Positions 44,512-54,027 of a stretch of 64,000 bases of DNA are shown one piece after another. The number at the start of each line of letters is the position of its first letter. Position 1 is the first letter of the stretch. Source of the DNA: an uncultured Paracoccaceae bacterium (lineage in GTDB: Bacteria; Pseudomonadota; Alphaproteobacteria; Rhodobacterales; Rhodobacteraceae); contig CANLEQ010000005.1 in NCBI GenBank assembly GCA_947489705.1, positions 160,656 to 224,655 on the forward strand, given 5' to 3'. Under the pieces are notes generated by a model. The model made no database searches. It saw only the letters and a list, made by a program, of their open reading frames with translations, and was not told the origin of the DNA. The position numbers and the translations under genes were made by a program.

Positions 44512-45596
44512 GTGCCGGTGCCGCGAAATTTCTGGCCGGGGCGGCATCCATCGCCCTTCACGCCGCGATGGCCACGACGCTCCTGAGTGCGGCCGAACCC
44601 GTGGAGACGAAGGGGGGCGGCAGCGCCGTTCAGGCAAGCCTCGGAAGCAGCTTTGCAAATATGGCGGTCGGTACGATGACGGCCGAAACGGTCACCGAAG
44701 CTGTCGAGCCGCTCTCCCCCACCCCCCCGGATGAAACCGTCCCGACGACGCCGGACGCGGTGGAGCCGTCGCAACCGGCCGAGACCGCGCGCAAACCCGA
44801 TCCAGACTTGGCCCACGAGACAAGGCCGCAAGCAGACACCGCCCGTGCGCCCTCGCCTCAGACGACGGAAAGAGCGGCTTCGACCGTTCCCCAGGCCGCA
44901 GACGTCCCTCCCAACACCGTCACCGCTCCCGAAGCCGCGCGGCCCACCGCCCCGATCGCCGCTGTGACACCCGAGGAACCGCTCGGTGCGGAAGCGGCTC
45001 AGGCTTCGCCGCTGTCCACCGCCGAGGCGGTCGCGCCCGACGCGAGTGCGTCGCCATCGCCAGAGCTTGAGACGATAACGTCGATGACGGAGGACCCCGG
45101 ACGCGTCCTGACCTCGCCACGTCCGGCAGGCCGAACGACCGAGTTCGAGCGGCGCAACCGCCAACCGGATCCACCGCCGACCCAACGTGCAGAACGGATC
45201 GAAGAGCCACCGCTACAGACGAGCCGCGGCGACAACAAGGAGCGTAGTGCACGCGCCGGGTCGGACACCGGAAGCCGCGAAGCAGCACCGGCGCAAGCCC
45301 GCCAGGGCGCCGGTCGGAACGCGGCGGCGGGCAATTCCGCGGCATCGAATTACGGCGGAGCGGTGATGCAGCAGCTCTCGCGCGTGCCGCGCCCACGTTC
45401 GGGAAACAGGGGGACGGCGGTCGTCACCTTTCGCATTGCCAGCAACGGCGGTCTTGCCGGAGTAAGCCTTGCCCGAAGCTCAGGGTCGGGTGCCCTCGAC
45501 AATGCCGCCGTGCAACTGATCCGCCGCGCGGCCCCCTTCCCGCCGCCTCCGACCGGCGCGCGTACGAGCTATCAGATCGCCATCGAGGGACGGTGA
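44508..45596 (+). CDS. tonB: TonB family energy transducer
   Basis: 362 residues. N-terminal membrane segment (about 5-27, AAKFLAGAASIALHAAMATTLL), a long Pro/Thr/Glu/Ala-rich periplasm-spanning region (about 60-260; e.g. LSPTPPDETVPTTPDAVEPSQPAET), and a TonB_C domain at the end (about 280-362; YGGAVMQQLSRVPRPRSGNRGTAVVTFRIASNGGLAGVSLARSSGSGALDNAAVQLIRRAAPFPPPP). Energises outer-membrane receptors with the ExbB-ExbD complex. No receptor gene is in the window. Convergent with GTA g15; 40 bp separate the stops. Confidence 0.9.
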   Translation: MSAGAAKFLAGAASIALHAAMATTLLSAAEPVETKGGGSAVQASLGSSFANMAVGTMTAETVTEAVEPLSPTPPDETVPTTPDAVEPSQPAETARKPDPDLAHETRPQADTARAPSPQTTERAASTVPQAADVPPNTVTAPEAARPTAPIAAVTPEEPLGAEAAQASPLSTAEAVAPDASASPSPELETITSMTEDPGRVLTSPRPAGRTTEFERRNRQPDPPPTQRAERIEEPPLQTSRGDNKERSARAGSDTGSREAAPAQARQGAGRNAAAGNSAASNYGGAVMQQLSRVPRPRSGNRGTAVVTFRIASNGGLAGVSLARSSGSGALDNAAVQLIRRAAPFPPPPTGARTSYQIAIEGR

Positions 45597-45636
45597 AAGG
45601 TCGCCGGGGGGAACGGCCGATCGCTCTCAGACGGGC

Positions 45637-48600
45637 TCAGGTTACAGTGATCCTTCGGAACGGGCCCGCACCGACACTGATCGAGTTTTGCGCGACTTCC
45701 ACGGCGAAGGGTCGCTCGACGCCGTCGCGGTTTCTCGCTTCGTCGCGATAGATCCAGCTTGGCGCGTCGACCATTTCGGTGCGGCGGATACGTCCGTCTT
45801 TCACGATCGTCAGGGTGTAGCTTTCGCCGTCCTCTCCCAGGGGAACATCGAAGCCGCCCCAACTGTCGCCGTCGATCCGCGTCCGCCGGATCCAGCTGAT
45901 CTCGATCCCGTCGGGTACCATCCGCTCCCGAAGATGGACCGGCGCATAGGGGCGCAATCCGGCGGCATCGAATTTTCGCACGTGGAGCTTGTAGCTCGGG
46001 TCCGACAAAGGCTTGGTGGCGGGGCCGACGCGATAGAACTTCTCCAAACCGCGCTCGCTCATCGCAAGGTCAAGTTGACGCAGGTTGTCGCCAAGGAGGA
46101 CGACACGGGATCCCGCCGGCCAGACGGAGGGCGCGATGCCGTCTGTCCCGAGTTGCCCGCGAAGGCGATAACCCAGTTCATAGGTGCGCGGCCCAACGAG
46201 CCTCGCATCACGGAACTGGAAGACCTCCCAAATGTCGTCCTCGCCCGATCCGATCGCCATCGCGTTGGCCCCGGAGAGAAGCGCGGCTTCGGATATGCTC
46301 TGCAGATCGCCGCGCACGAGCCTGACACGCAGGGGACCTGCGCGATCGGGGCGGTCGGGCGATGCCCGCGCCAGATCCGTTTCGGTCACGCCGACGACGG
46401 AAGGGCCCTGTATCGCAGTGTTGAACCTGTAACCGGAATCTTCGGGAGCGGAATAGACATTCACGGGGCCGCGCCATGGTCGCTGCACCGCGGCTACGTA
46501 GGGAGCGTGCGGAACGCCATCGGGCCACAGGATCGGGAGGTCCATGAAGAGCGCCTCCGGTGCAGTCGGCGCGCGATAGCGTTTGACCCGTACCGGCGTT
46601 TCGACCGCCTCGCTCGGGTTGTAGACATTGTGCTCGATCCGCACGGCATCGACGAGTTGCGCATCACCGCGTTCAACATGGTCGATGCGGTAGTGCCCGT
46701 CGTGCAATTGCACCACGTCACCGGCTCCGAGCGCCAACATCGAGGGCGGCAACGCAAAGCGCAACCTGTCACGCGCCACGCGGGATTCCGCGAGCCACCT
46801 CTCGGCGATCGCGTGAGCCTCGCCGGACGACAGCAATATCGGAAGCTCGGATTGGGAAACGCCGACGCTGCGCTCGTCCGGAAAGATCGCTTCGGCGGAC
46901 TGGGTCTCGAAGTCATTATCGGCACCGACGAAATTGAGCTTGAGACGCCCTACTCGCTCGGCCTCGGGGCTCCTGACCGATACGATGTCGCCGTCGAGAT
47001 CGTCGTGGACCGCAACGCGTTGCGGATCGATCGCAGCGCTGGCGCGTCCGTCGCGCGATTGGAAGATCAGCTTCCCGTCGCGTTCGATCGCATCGAAGCC
47101 GAAGGCGAGCATCAGAGGCTGCAACGCCTTCCGGGCATCGCCGAGCTCGCTGATCTGGTATCCTCTGAGGACCCCATTCAGCCTCGCCACATCGATCGCG
47201 GTGACCTCCGAGCGGGCACAGATCTCGCGTACGACCGACGCGAGCGCGCGATTGCTCGAACGGCCGGTGATCCAGTGCCCCCGCGTGTAGTTCGCCGCAT
47301 CGTTCCAGAGATCCGCGTTTCCGGGAAAATAAGGGTATGGGCGCGCGTCCCAGGCCCAGACATGCGCGCGTGACATGTCGACCATCGGACCACCGTAATG
47401 CGGCGATGCCGGGTTCACTTCAGGATCCGCCCAGAACTCGTGCATCGCGCGCAGATATTGCAGCTGGATGAAATCGTCCCGGCGTCCGTTTGAATAATTC
47501 GGGATCGCGGATTCCGAGGATTTCGGGTCGAGGAACTTGTTGGGCTGATTGGTGCCCTTGTCGATTGCCGCGCAGCCGAGTTCCGTGAACCAGATCGGCT
47601 TGCTCGCCGGAATCCATGCGGTCGGCTCGGCCCGACGTTCTCCGCCTCGACGCTCGTGGTGTGGCTTCGCCCACCAATTCGCAAGATCCTTGTAACGATA
47701 GACCCAAGGCTCATCATGAGCGCCGTCGGTGATGGGCGTTCGGCGCTGCGCCAAGGCATCGGCCTGATTGGCATAGTACCAGTCGTACCCCTCGCCGCCC
47801 AGAATGTTTCCCTTGAGATAGTCGAGATCATAGATGGAGCCGTGCCCGGCATCCGCTTCGTCGTCGGTTCCGCGCCAATCCGACAGCGGCATGTAATTGT
47901 CGATGCCAACGAAATCGATGTTCTCATCGGCCCATAGCGGGTCGAGATGGTAGTTTATATCGCCTGACCCGTCCTGCGGTTGATGCCCGAAATATTCGGT
48001 CCAGTCCGCCGCATAGCTGATCTTCGTCGACGGACCGAGGATCGCTCTCACATCTGCCGCGAGCCGGATCAACTCCTCCACCGCGGGGTAGCCGTTCTCG
48101 CCGCGGATCGCGGTGACACCACGCATTTCGGAGCCGATGCAGAACGCATCGACGCCGCCCGCCAGGGCGCAAAGATGGGCATAATGAAGAATGAAGCGGC
48201 GGTAACGCCAGTCTTCGGCTCCGGTATAGCTTATGACACCGAAGCGATTGCCGTTATCTCCTTTCCCCGGGTGCAGCCGAAAATCTTGTGCCTCGGCCTT
48301 TCCGAAGAATTCCGCGATCGCCTCGTCGGCCGCGCGGGTGCCATCCTGACCTTGCGCGAGCCCGGGCGCCCGTGGCAGCGTTATGCGTCCACGCCATGGC
48401 AAGGCAGGCTGCTCGGGAGCGTCCCCATAGGGATCGGGGAGACCGTTGCCCTCCAGCTGCTCCATCAGGATGAAGGGATAGAACATCACGGCTTGGCCCG
48501 CCGCCCTCAGGGCGTGGATCGCCTCGATCACCGATCCGTCGGCCGGCGTTCCGCCATAGACGACCGCCCCGTCCTTCCGCGGCACTTCGCCGGCCACGTC

Positions 48601-49566
48601 GCGCCCTATTCCGCCGGCCCGCCAAGCCATCTCGACCCCGTCTTGGTCTTTCTGTTCGACCTTCGGCTTGATCAGGCAGGCATCGCAGCGAAGGTCGTCT
48701 CCGAACCACGAGACGATGAGCGAGCTGGATCCACAGCGCGGCAATTCCCCCTTGAGCGCATCCAGAGATACCGCGAAGTCGGTCTTTCCGAGGGGCGTAT
48801 TGACATTGATGTACTCAGCTTCGCCGAAGCCCCCTTTCATCGTCACGGGCGTCGTGGCGAGCGTGTATTCACCGGTGCCGGGCATCATCGCCACCGCCTG
48901 AACCTGACGGCTCATATCGGTGAGGTCGTCACCATCGCGCTCCTGTTGCGGGCGAATGACTTCGAACGTGAATTGCGGCAGGCGGCTGCCGTAGGGCGAC
49001 AGGTCCATGTCCTCGATCACCACGTAGGCAAGTCCACGATACGCCGGTACGCTGCCCTGACCTTCGATCGCCTCGATGAGGGGGTCTGGCTGCTGATCCG
49101 CGCTGCCGTCATAGATCCTGAGATCGAGGGTCGTAGGGTCGATTTCCCGTCCATCCGCCCAAATGCGCCCGACGCGTCCGATCACGCCTTCGCAAAGACC
49201 GAGCGCGACCGAGATCGAATAGCTGTACTGCCGCACTTCGGGCTGCGATGGCGCGCCCTTGCCGCCGCCGCCATGCGTGTCGACGCGTTCGCGGAACTTC
49301 GAGGCCCAGATCACCTGCGCGCCCACGCGCATCCGCCCGTGAACTTGTGTGATGGGCGTACCTTCACCCGCGCTCGTCAGACGGAAGCGGTCAACCCGAC
49401 CGGCCTCGACCGGGTCGCTGCCCGCCCCCATGAGCGACTGGTCGATGACCCGCCCGAGGGTCGCGCCCACGGCGCGACCGATGACCACGGAACTCAATCC
49501 AAGAACGCCGCCGCCGACCGATGCGCCCGCAGCGGCGCCTGCGGCGGCCAGTATGATCGTCGCCAT
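45637..49566 (-). CDS. g15: GTA host-specificity protein g15 (megatron)
   Basis: 1309 residues, close to the RcGTA g15 length. N-terminal glycine-rich GVLGLSSVVIGRAVGATLGR; tail-tip part with SKFRERVDTHGGGGKGAPSQPEVRQYSYSISVALGLCEG (about 70-115); GTA TIM-barrel-like domain (about 330-760: AEDWRYRRFILHYAHLCALAGGVDAFCIGSEMRG and WFTELGCAAIDKGTNQPNKF); phage-tail-like beta-rich region (about 840-1010); and the C-terminal receptor-binding region to 1309. Forms the iris/penetration device of the GTA tail. It is the last gene of the operon. Confidence 0.95.
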   Translation of the reverse strand: MATIILAAAGAAAGASVGGGVLGLSSVVIGRAVGATLGRVIDQSLMGAGSDPVEAGRVDRFRLTSAGEGTPITQVHGRMRVGAQVIWASKFRERVDTHGGGGKGAPSQPEVRQYSYSISVALGLCEGVIGRVGRIWADGREIDPTTLDLRIYDGSADQQPDPLIEAIEGQGSVPAYRGLAYVVIEDMDLSPYGSRLPQFTFEVIRPQQERDGDDLTDMSRQVQAVAMMPGTGEYTLATTPVTMKGGFGEAEYINVNTPLGKTDFAVSLDALKGELPRCGSSSLIVSWFGDDLRCDACLIKPKVEQKDQDGVEMAWRAGGIGRDVAGEVPRKDGAVVYGGTPADGSVIEAIHALRAAGQAVMFYPFILMEQLEGNGLPDPYGDAPEQPALPWRGRITLPRAPGLAQGQDGTRAADEAIAEFFGKAEAQDFRLHPGKGDNGNRFGVISYTGAEDWRYRRFILHYAHLCALAGGVDAFCIGSEMRGVTAIRGENGYPAVEELIRLAADVRAILGPSTKISYAADWTEYFGHQPQDGSGDINYHLDPLWADENIDFVGIDNYMPLSDWRGTDDEADAGHGSIYDLDYLKGNILGGEGYDWYYANQADALAQRRTPITDGAHDEPWVYRYKDLANWWAKPHHERRGGERRAEPTAWIPASKPIWFTELGCAAIDKGTNQPNKFLDPKSSESAIPNYSNGRRDDFIQLQYLRAMHEFWADPEVNPASPHYGGPMVDMSRAHVWAWDARPYPYFPGNADLWNDAANYTRGHWITGRSSNRALASVVREICARSEVTAIDVARLNGVLRGYQISELGDARKALQPLMLAFGFDAIERDGKLIFQSRDGRASAAIDPQRVAVHDDLDGDIVSVRSPEAERVGRLKLNFVGADNDFETQSAEAIFPDERSVGVSQSELPILLSSGEAHAIAERWLAESRVARDRLRFALPPSMLALGAGDVVQLHDGHYRIDHVERGDAQLVDAVRIEHNVYNPSEAVETPVRVKRYRAPTAPEALFMDLPILWPDGVPHAPYVAAVQRPWRGPVNVYSAPEDSGYRFNTAIQGPSVVGVTETDLARASPDRPDRAGPLRVRLVRGDLQSISEAALLSGANAMAIGSGEDDIWEVFQFRDARLVGPRTYELGYRLRGQLGTDGIAPSVWPAGSRVVLLGDNLRQLDLAMSERGLEKFYRVGPATKPLSDPSYKLHVRKFDAAGLRPYAPVHLRERMVPDGIEISWIRRTRIDGDSWGGFDVPLGEDGESYTLTIVKDGRIRRTEMVDAPSWIYRDEARNRDGVERPFAVEVAQNSISVGAGPFRRITVT

Positions 49567-50001
49567 CTAGTGACCTTTCGCCGGAAATTCGAATTGCGCC
49601 ACGACGCGGCGCTGCCACGGTCGCGACAGAGGAGATTCCACGACCCCATGACCGCTGTAGGCGTGGATGAAACGGGGTTCGGCGCCTCCTCGGGAGACGA
49701 TCCCCAGATGCTTGGCGATCGCGCCCTCTCGCATCCGCATCAGCAAGACCTGTCCGGGCAGAAAGCTTCCGTCGGGCACCTGACGAAGATGCCGCTGCGC
49801 TTCGCGCCACATGACTTCGTCACCCTGAGGCTCGGACCAGTCGGCAGTGTAGGGAGGCAGATCGAGCGGTTCCGAGCCCACAAGCGTGCGCCAGACGCCA
49901 CGTACGAGACCGAGGCAATCGGCCCCGGCGCCGCGGACACTGGCCTGGTGCACGTAGGGCGTCCCGATCCAGGTTCGGGCGACATCAACAACCACGCTCA
50001 T
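49567..50001 (-). CDS. g14: GTA peptidase g14 (NlpC/P60 family)
   Basis: 144 residues from the ATG at 50001. NlpC/P60 cysteine peptidase: catalytic Cys in GADCLGLVRGV (about 27-37), His in KHLGIVSRG (about 101-109) and a third polar residue near IHAYSGHGVV. It cleaves peptidoglycan peptides during GTA DNA delivery. 4-bp overlap with g13; abuts g15 (stop at 49567, g15 start at 49566). Confidence 0.93.
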   Translation of the reverse strand: MSVVVDVARTWIGTPYVHQASVRGAGADCLGLVRGVWRTLVGSEPLDLPPYTADWSEPQGDEVMWREAQRHLRQVPDGSFLPGQVLLMRMREGAIAKHLGIVSRGGAEPRFIHAYSGHGVVESPLSRPWQRRVVAQFEFPAKGH

Positions 50002-50921
50002 GTCGTCCCGCCCGCATCGTCCTCGAAGCCATCCGTGGTCGTGCCGGTCATGCTGCCGCCCTCCTCTCCGCGGACGGGGTAGGCCATGAGGAAATCTTCG
50101 CCGGGGAGATGGGGGAACCCCTGGAAGTTGGCGATGTTCGCAAACTTCGCGCGACAGGTGCTCGCCTTCTTGTCGCAACCTGCTTCGATCCTGACGCGGT
50201 TGCCGGCGATGGCGGTTCCTCGCAGTGCTTCCCAAAGCTCAAGACGCCGGCCGCCGTTTGCAGCGGTGTCATTCTTGATCAATCGGACATCCCCTGCGGA
50301 CGGCCCGGACAACACCACCAAACGCCCGCGTTCGAACCATCTGGGCCGGTAGTCGCTCAAGGGTCCCAGATCGACGAAATGGCCGTTTTCTACCGCGACG
50401 ATGTCCCGCTCCGCGGAATATGAAGCGTCGGCGAGATCCACGCGACACGATGCATCCCCCAGAATTGCGGCACAGGGCTTTTGATAGGTACGACCCTGGG
50501 TCTGGTTCAGGGCCTCCGTCAGACCCCGCAACTCCGCCTTGAAAGCCCCTCCCGCACGCTGGATTTCTCCAATCTCTCCTGCGAACAGAAGGTGACGCTC
50601 GGAGGTATCGGCCCAGTTGACGAGCCACGCTTCGACTTTCGCGCCGTCATAGCGGCCAGTGGCAATGTCCTCTTCCGTGACGCCTGCGGTGCTGAGCACA
50701 CCCATCGCCTCTGAATTGTCGACAGCAAGTCCGGTTGTCTGTTCGATGTTGCGTGCAGAAAGCCCGTCATTGGCGCGAAACTCCGTGCCGTCGAAGGCCA
50801 GGTTCATGTCATGATCGGTGAACCCCAGAATACGACCGTCGGTACGCGTCACCCGCCAGCAACGGCAGACATTCGTTGCCCCTTTGCGCAAATGGGCGAA
50901 CAATACGGAATCTATCGGCAT
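49998..50921 (-). CDS. g13: GTA hub protein g13 (DUF2163)
   Basis: 307 residues. DUF2163/phage_BR0599 C-terminal domains: MPIDSVLFAHLRKGATNVCRCWRVTRTDGRILGFTDHDMNLAFDGTEFRA (1-50), VEAWLVNWADTSERHLLFAGEIGEIQRAGG (about 96-125), and a cysteine-rich C-terminal segment ending near GCDKKASTCRAKFANIANFQGFPHLPGEDFLMAYP (about 243-277) that in RcGTA coordinates an iron-sulfur cluster. The g12 stop and the g13 start share base 50921. Tail hub component. Confidence 0.93.
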   Translation of the reverse strand: MPIDSVLFAHLRKGATNVCRCWRVTRTDGRILGFTDHDMNLAFDGTEFRANDGLSARNIEQTTGLAVDNSEAMGVLSTAGVTEEDIATGRYDGAKVEAWLVNWADTSERHLLFAGEIGEIQRAGGAFKAELRGLTEALNQTQGRTYQKPCAAILGDASCRVDLADASYSAERDIVAVENGHFVDLGPLSDYRPRWFERGRLVVLSGPSAGDVRLIKNDTAANGGRRLELWEALRGTAIAGNRVRIEAGCDKKASTCRAKFANIANFQGFPHLPGEDFLMAYPVRGEEGGSMTGTTTDGFEDDAGGTT

Positions 50922-51553
50922 CAGATACGCACCTCGACCACCGGAATGTCCGGAATTTCACCGGCTTCGAAGGTCGCGACGGACGTGGTGATGCGATCGG
51001 TGTCGAACCGGACCGGCACGTCGAACTCGAAACCTGCCGTCACCTCAAGACCGGCGGATGGTGCGGCGCCGAAGGTTATCCGGCCTGTCGCGTAATCGAT
51101 TGCGACACCGTCCTCTCCGTCCAGCAAGCGCCCACCAAGGCCAATTCTTACGGTCCCGAGAACGGGTTTCGCCACGGGACGAACATACGCTGTGTCGCCC
51201 TCGCCATATGTCTTGGTCAGCTGGAACACCCGGCCTTCGCCATCCGAGACGGCAAGGCGCTGGTCGGTATGATGGATCTGGTCAGACGGCGAGCACGAGC
51301 GGAAATCCGACCAGTCTTTCCAGCGAAAGCCGTGCAGCGGCCCGCGGCGCGCTTCGAAGAATGCAACCACCGCCTCGATGTCGTCGAGCGACCGGAGCCC
51401 CATTCCCGCATCGAACCTGCGGCGGGAATGGGCCCACGGCGTGTTGCGTTCTTCGAATCCATTGGCAAGCGTCACGATCTCGGTGCGACGTTCGGGGCCA
51501 CCCATCGCGCCGAAACTCAGTTTGGTTGGAAATCTCACCTCGTGAAACGACAT
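50921..51553 (-). CDS. g12: GTA distal tail protein g12 (DUF2460)
   Basis: 210 residues: MSFHEVRFPTKLSFGAMGGPERRTEIVTLANGFEERNTPWAHSRRRFDAGMGLRSLDDIEAVVAFFEARRGPLHGFRWKD (1-80) is the DUF2460 signature, and YATGRITFGAAPSAGLEVTAGFEFDVPVRFDTDRI (about 154-188) continues the domain. Length as in RcGTA. Forms the collar linking tail tube to hub. 117 bp separate it from g11. Confidence 0.92.
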   Translation of the reverse strand: MSFHEVRFPTKLSFGAMGGPERRTEIVTLANGFEERNTPWAHSRRRFDAGMGLRSLDDIEAVVAFFEARRGPLHGFRWKDWSDFRSCSPSDQIHHTDQRLAVSDGEGRVFQLTKTYGEGDTAYVRPVAKPVLGTVRIGLGGRLLDGEDGVAIDYATGRITFGAAPSAGLEVTAGFEFDVPVRFDTDRITTSVATFEAGEIPDIPVVEVRI

Positions 51554-51670
51554 GGGTCATCCTTCTTTGATCGAATGCAGCGGCGCGGGCGTCACATGCG
51601 GCCATTCTGGCGCCCGTGTGTGCGCAATTCATTGGCCCGGCGACCGCTCGGACGCCGCGTGACGCAACGC

Positions 51671-52336
51671 TCAGCGGTTGCGCTGGCCTCGCGCGAGGGC
51701 ACGGCTCATCTGCGCGGCGACCTGGCTTTGTGATCGGCGGAATCCCTCGACATCGGGAGTTGTGATATTCATGGTAACCTGCACGGGACGCCCGCTTCCC
51801 ATTGCTCCCTCGACACCCAGGCGCCCATCGGCTCCCCGCTTGAGGGGCATGATCGCCTCGGGGCCGGCTTCGCCCATCAAACCCGTTCCGCTGCGCATGG
51901 GGAACGGCGTCGCCCGAGAGACCACGCCGCCGTTGGCGAACGGCATGACGCGCCCCTGACTGAATGCGCTCCCGTCAGCAAAGGGGCTAAGGCCACCCAG
52001 CGCGTTCTGCATACCGGAGGTAATGAGGCCGCCAAAGTGGCTGGCGACAGGTTTGACTGCCGCCTTGTAAGTCGCATCGACCATCGATTGCGCGACGCCT
52101 TTCAAGGCATCGCTGAGTTTGTCGCCATCGAAGATCAAACCTTCGAAGCTCTTCTTCAATCCGTGCGAGATACCTCGCGACAATGCGCTGACTTCGCGAC
52201 CGGTATCGGCAACCGTAGACCCCATCGCCCGCACTTCGTTATCGAACGCATCAAGGACGGCACGGGTCGAGCCCATCGTCTGCTCGACGGATTGCAGATC
52301 GGAATCGAGCCTGTCCAAGTCGAAATCGTCCATCAC
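51671..52336 (-). CDS. g11: GTA tape measure protein g11
   Basis: 221 residues. N-terminal coiled helix (DDFDLDRLDSDLQSVEQTMGSTRAVLDAFDNEVRAMGSTVADTGREVSALSRGI), a central segment with KPVASHFGGLITSGMQNALGGL (about 95-116), and the phage tail tape-measure C-terminal domain (FANGGVVSRATPFPMRSGTGLMGEAGPEAIMPLKRGADGRLGV). Its short length fits a short GTA tail. 4-bp overlap with g10.1. Confidence 0.9.
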   Translation of the reverse strand: MMDDFDLDRLDSDLQSVEQTMGSTRAVLDAFDNEVRAMGSTVADTGREVSALSRGISHGLKKSFEGLIFDGDKLSDALKGVAQSMVDATYKAAVKPVASHFGGLITSGMQNALGGLSPFADGSAFSQGRVMPFANGGVVSRATPFPMRSGTGLMGEAGPEAIMPLKRGADGRLGVEGAMGSGRPVQVTMNITTPDVEGFRRSQSQVAAQMSRALARGQRNR

Positions 52337-52527
52337 GTATCCTTTGTGTCCGGAAAGGCCGCCGTGAGCTCAAGCAACCGTTCTCGTCCGAGGGAGGAGC
52401 CGCCGGCGCCATAGCCCAACATCAGTGCGAGTTCGGCCGGCGTCAGCGCCCAGAATTCTGCCGGGCGCAGCCCCAGGCCGGTGATCCCGGCGCGCATGAG
52501 ACCAAGCCAGTCGAATGTCGGGCTCAT
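52333..52527 (-). CDS. g10.1: GTA small protein g10.1
   Basis: 64 residues of the rcc01693 family: FDWLGLMRAGITGLGLRPAEFWALTPAELALMLGYGAG (5-42). A phage_TAC-like tail assembly chaperone partner: tail assembly chaperones commonly occur as two small reading frames ahead of the tape measure, here g10 and g10.1. 3 bp after g10, 4-bp overlap with g11. Confidence 0.88.
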   Translation of the reverse strand: MSPTFDWLGLMRAGITGLGLRPAEFWALTPAELALMLGYGAGGSSLGRERLLELTAAFPDTKDT

Positions 52528-52530
52528 GGC

Positions 52531-52848
52531 TCAAGCGCCCGGACTTGCGAAGGCCCGGGCAAGAAGTTGGCCCGCGACGCGCGCGGCCTCGATCGGGCCG
52601 CCCGCTATCTCCGCGGTCAAGAGCTCCCCGATATCGCCCCGCCATCCGCCGCCGCGCAGCCCTGCAACGACCAGATGAAGCGTGTCGCGACTGGAAAACC
52701 GCCCTTGCTCGAACCGTTCCACCAGCGACAGCAGCGTATCCTCGCCCATCCGTGCCTCAAGCTCCGCAAGGGCTCCGAGCGTGAGCTTCGCGACCCGGCG
52801 TTCGCCATCGATGGTGAGGGCCACTTCTCCTGCATACGGATTGGCCAT
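52531..52848 (-). CDS. g10: GTA protein g10 (tail assembly chaperone-like)
   Basis: 105 residues: MANPYAGEVALTIDGERRVAKLTLGALAELEARMGEDTLLSLVERFEQGRFSSRDTLHLVVAGLRGGGWRG (1-71), the GTA gp10 family. Shares one base with the g9 stop (TGATG). Position between tail tube and tape measure fits a tail assembly chaperone. Confidence 0.9.
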   Translation of the reverse strand: MANPYAGEVALTIDGERRVAKLTLGALAELEARMGEDTLLSLVERFEQGRFSSRDTLHLVVAGLRGGGWRGDIGELLTAEIAGGPIEAARVAGQLLARAFASPGA

Positions 52849-53270
52849 CAGAGCGCCGTGAAGTTCAATGCACCCGCCGAGGAGAGGGACATCTCGTATG
52901 TCGCCTCGCCGTTATGGTTCCCCGCATATTCGACCGATGCGATCTGGAACGGGCCCTCCATGATACCGAAATCCGGCACGATGACCTGAAAGCGGGGGGT
53001 TTCCCCGGCGAAGAAGATCTCGCGTGCCCGCTCGTCGGTTTCGGCGTCCTTGAAGATTCCCGATCCGGTGATGGACGCCGATTTGACACCCGCTCCCGAG
53101 AGCAATTCTCGCCAGCCGCCTTCGCTGTCGAGACTGGTGACGTCCACCTGCTCCGCGTTGAGTGAAAAACGCGTGGCCCTGAGCCCTGCGATCGTTTCGA
53201 ACTGTCCCGATCCGTCGAGATCGAGCTTTACTAGAAGATCCTTGCCGTTCTGGGCCGCCATCTTGGTCAC
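52848..53270 (-). CDS. g9: GTA major tail (tube) protein g9
   Basis: 140 residues, phage major tail protein TP901-1-like: MAAQNGKDLLVKLDLDGSGQFETIAGLRATRFSLNAEQVDVTSLDSEGGWRELLSGAGVKSASITGSGIFKD (4-75). Starts at 53270, overlapping the g8 stop by 4 bp. Builds the tail tube; high copy. Confidence 0.93.
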   Translation of the reverse strand: MTKMAAQNGKDLLVKLDLDGSGQFETIAGLRATRFSLNAEQVDVTSLDSEGGWRELLSGAGVKSASITGSGIFKDAETDERAREIFFAGETPRFQVIVPDFGIMEGPFQIASVEYAGNHNGEATYEMSLSSAGALNFTAL

Positions 53271-53692
53271 TCCTGTCGAGAATTTGTATCGGAGATCTGC
53301 GCACGGAAACGCAGATCGATGCGTCTTTGATCACCCGTACCGGCGCGCCGCGCCTGGGCACGCTGAAACCACAATCCAACCAGCGTACCGCGCTCCAGCG
53401 TCAGCCTGTCCCCCAGCAACGCATCTGAAATTGCGGCCGCGGCCCGTTTCGCTGTCTGGAATCCGGGCTGATCGGAAATCACGGAAACGACGAAATCATG
53501 CCATGCGCCGCCGGTATCCTTGTCGGAGCGATCCCGGACAATCTCTTCGCCCAAGGTGACGTAGATTTTCGGCAGGGTACCGGGCGGCACGGAATCGTAG
53601 ACGGCATCACCGATGACGGCTCGCAGGCCAGCGTCGGACGTCAATCTCAGATAGACGGCACTCTGAAGTGGGGCGGCGACGGCATAGGTCAC
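53267..53692 (-). CDS. g8: GTA tail terminator g8 (DUF3168)
   Basis: 141 residues from a GTG at 53692 that overlaps the g7 stop (GTGA); the longer open frame above it is not used. DUF3168 domain: LQSAVYLRLTSDAGLRAVIGDAVYDSVPPGTLPKIYVTLGEE (about 10-51), DFVVSVISDQPGFQTAKRAAAAISDALL. Caps the tail tube. Confidence 0.9.
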   Translation of the reverse strand: MTYAVAAPLQSAVYLRLTSDAGLRAVIGDAVYDSVPPGTLPKIYVTLGEEIVRDRSDKDTGGAWHDFVVSVISDQPGFQTAKRAAAAISDALLGDRLTLERGTLVGLWFQRAQARRAGTGDQRRIDLRFRAQISDTNSRQE

Positions 53693-54027
53693 TGAGCCAA
53701 TTCCTCTTCCGCATAGCAATCGAGATATTTCGGACCCGCACGCCCTTCCGTCACGGCCTGGATCTGAAAGATCCGCGCGCCGTCGCGAAATCGCTGACCC
53801 GATTTGGGCCGGGACGGCGCACCTTGGGGAGCGGCGCGCACTGTGATGCGAAACCGCACCAGACTGAGGCTGACGTCGAGGCCGGATGCGGCACGCCCCG
53901 CACTTGGATCCACGTCTCCCCAAAGCTCCCCGAGCGACACCCAGGTTTGCGAATACCCGCCAAGTGCATCGTTATCGCGACGCGGTGCCTCGAGTTGGAG
54001 GCGGCGATTGAGGTTCGGCTCGGCCAT
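53689..54027 (-). CDS. g7: GTA head closure (stopper) protein g7
   Basis: 112 residues: phage head-tail joining family, LNRRLQLEAPRRDNDALGGYSQTWVSLGELWGDVDPSAG (5-43) and RFRDGARIFQIQAVTE. Starts one base after the g6 stop. Closes the head and joins the tail. Confidence 0.88.
   Translation of the reverse strand: MAEPNLNRRLQLEAPRRDNDALGGYSQTWVSLGELWGDVDPSAGRAASGLDVSLSLVRFRITVRAAPQGAPSRPKSGQRFRDGARIFQIQAVTEGRAGPKYLDCYAEEELAQ

Noticed and set aside
45688..50082. Long plus-strand open frames (561 and 700 residues) opposite GTA g13-g15
   Set aside because: They lie opposite well-supported GTA genes, lack domains and have the Arg/His/Asp-biased composition of antisense frames in GC-rich DNA.
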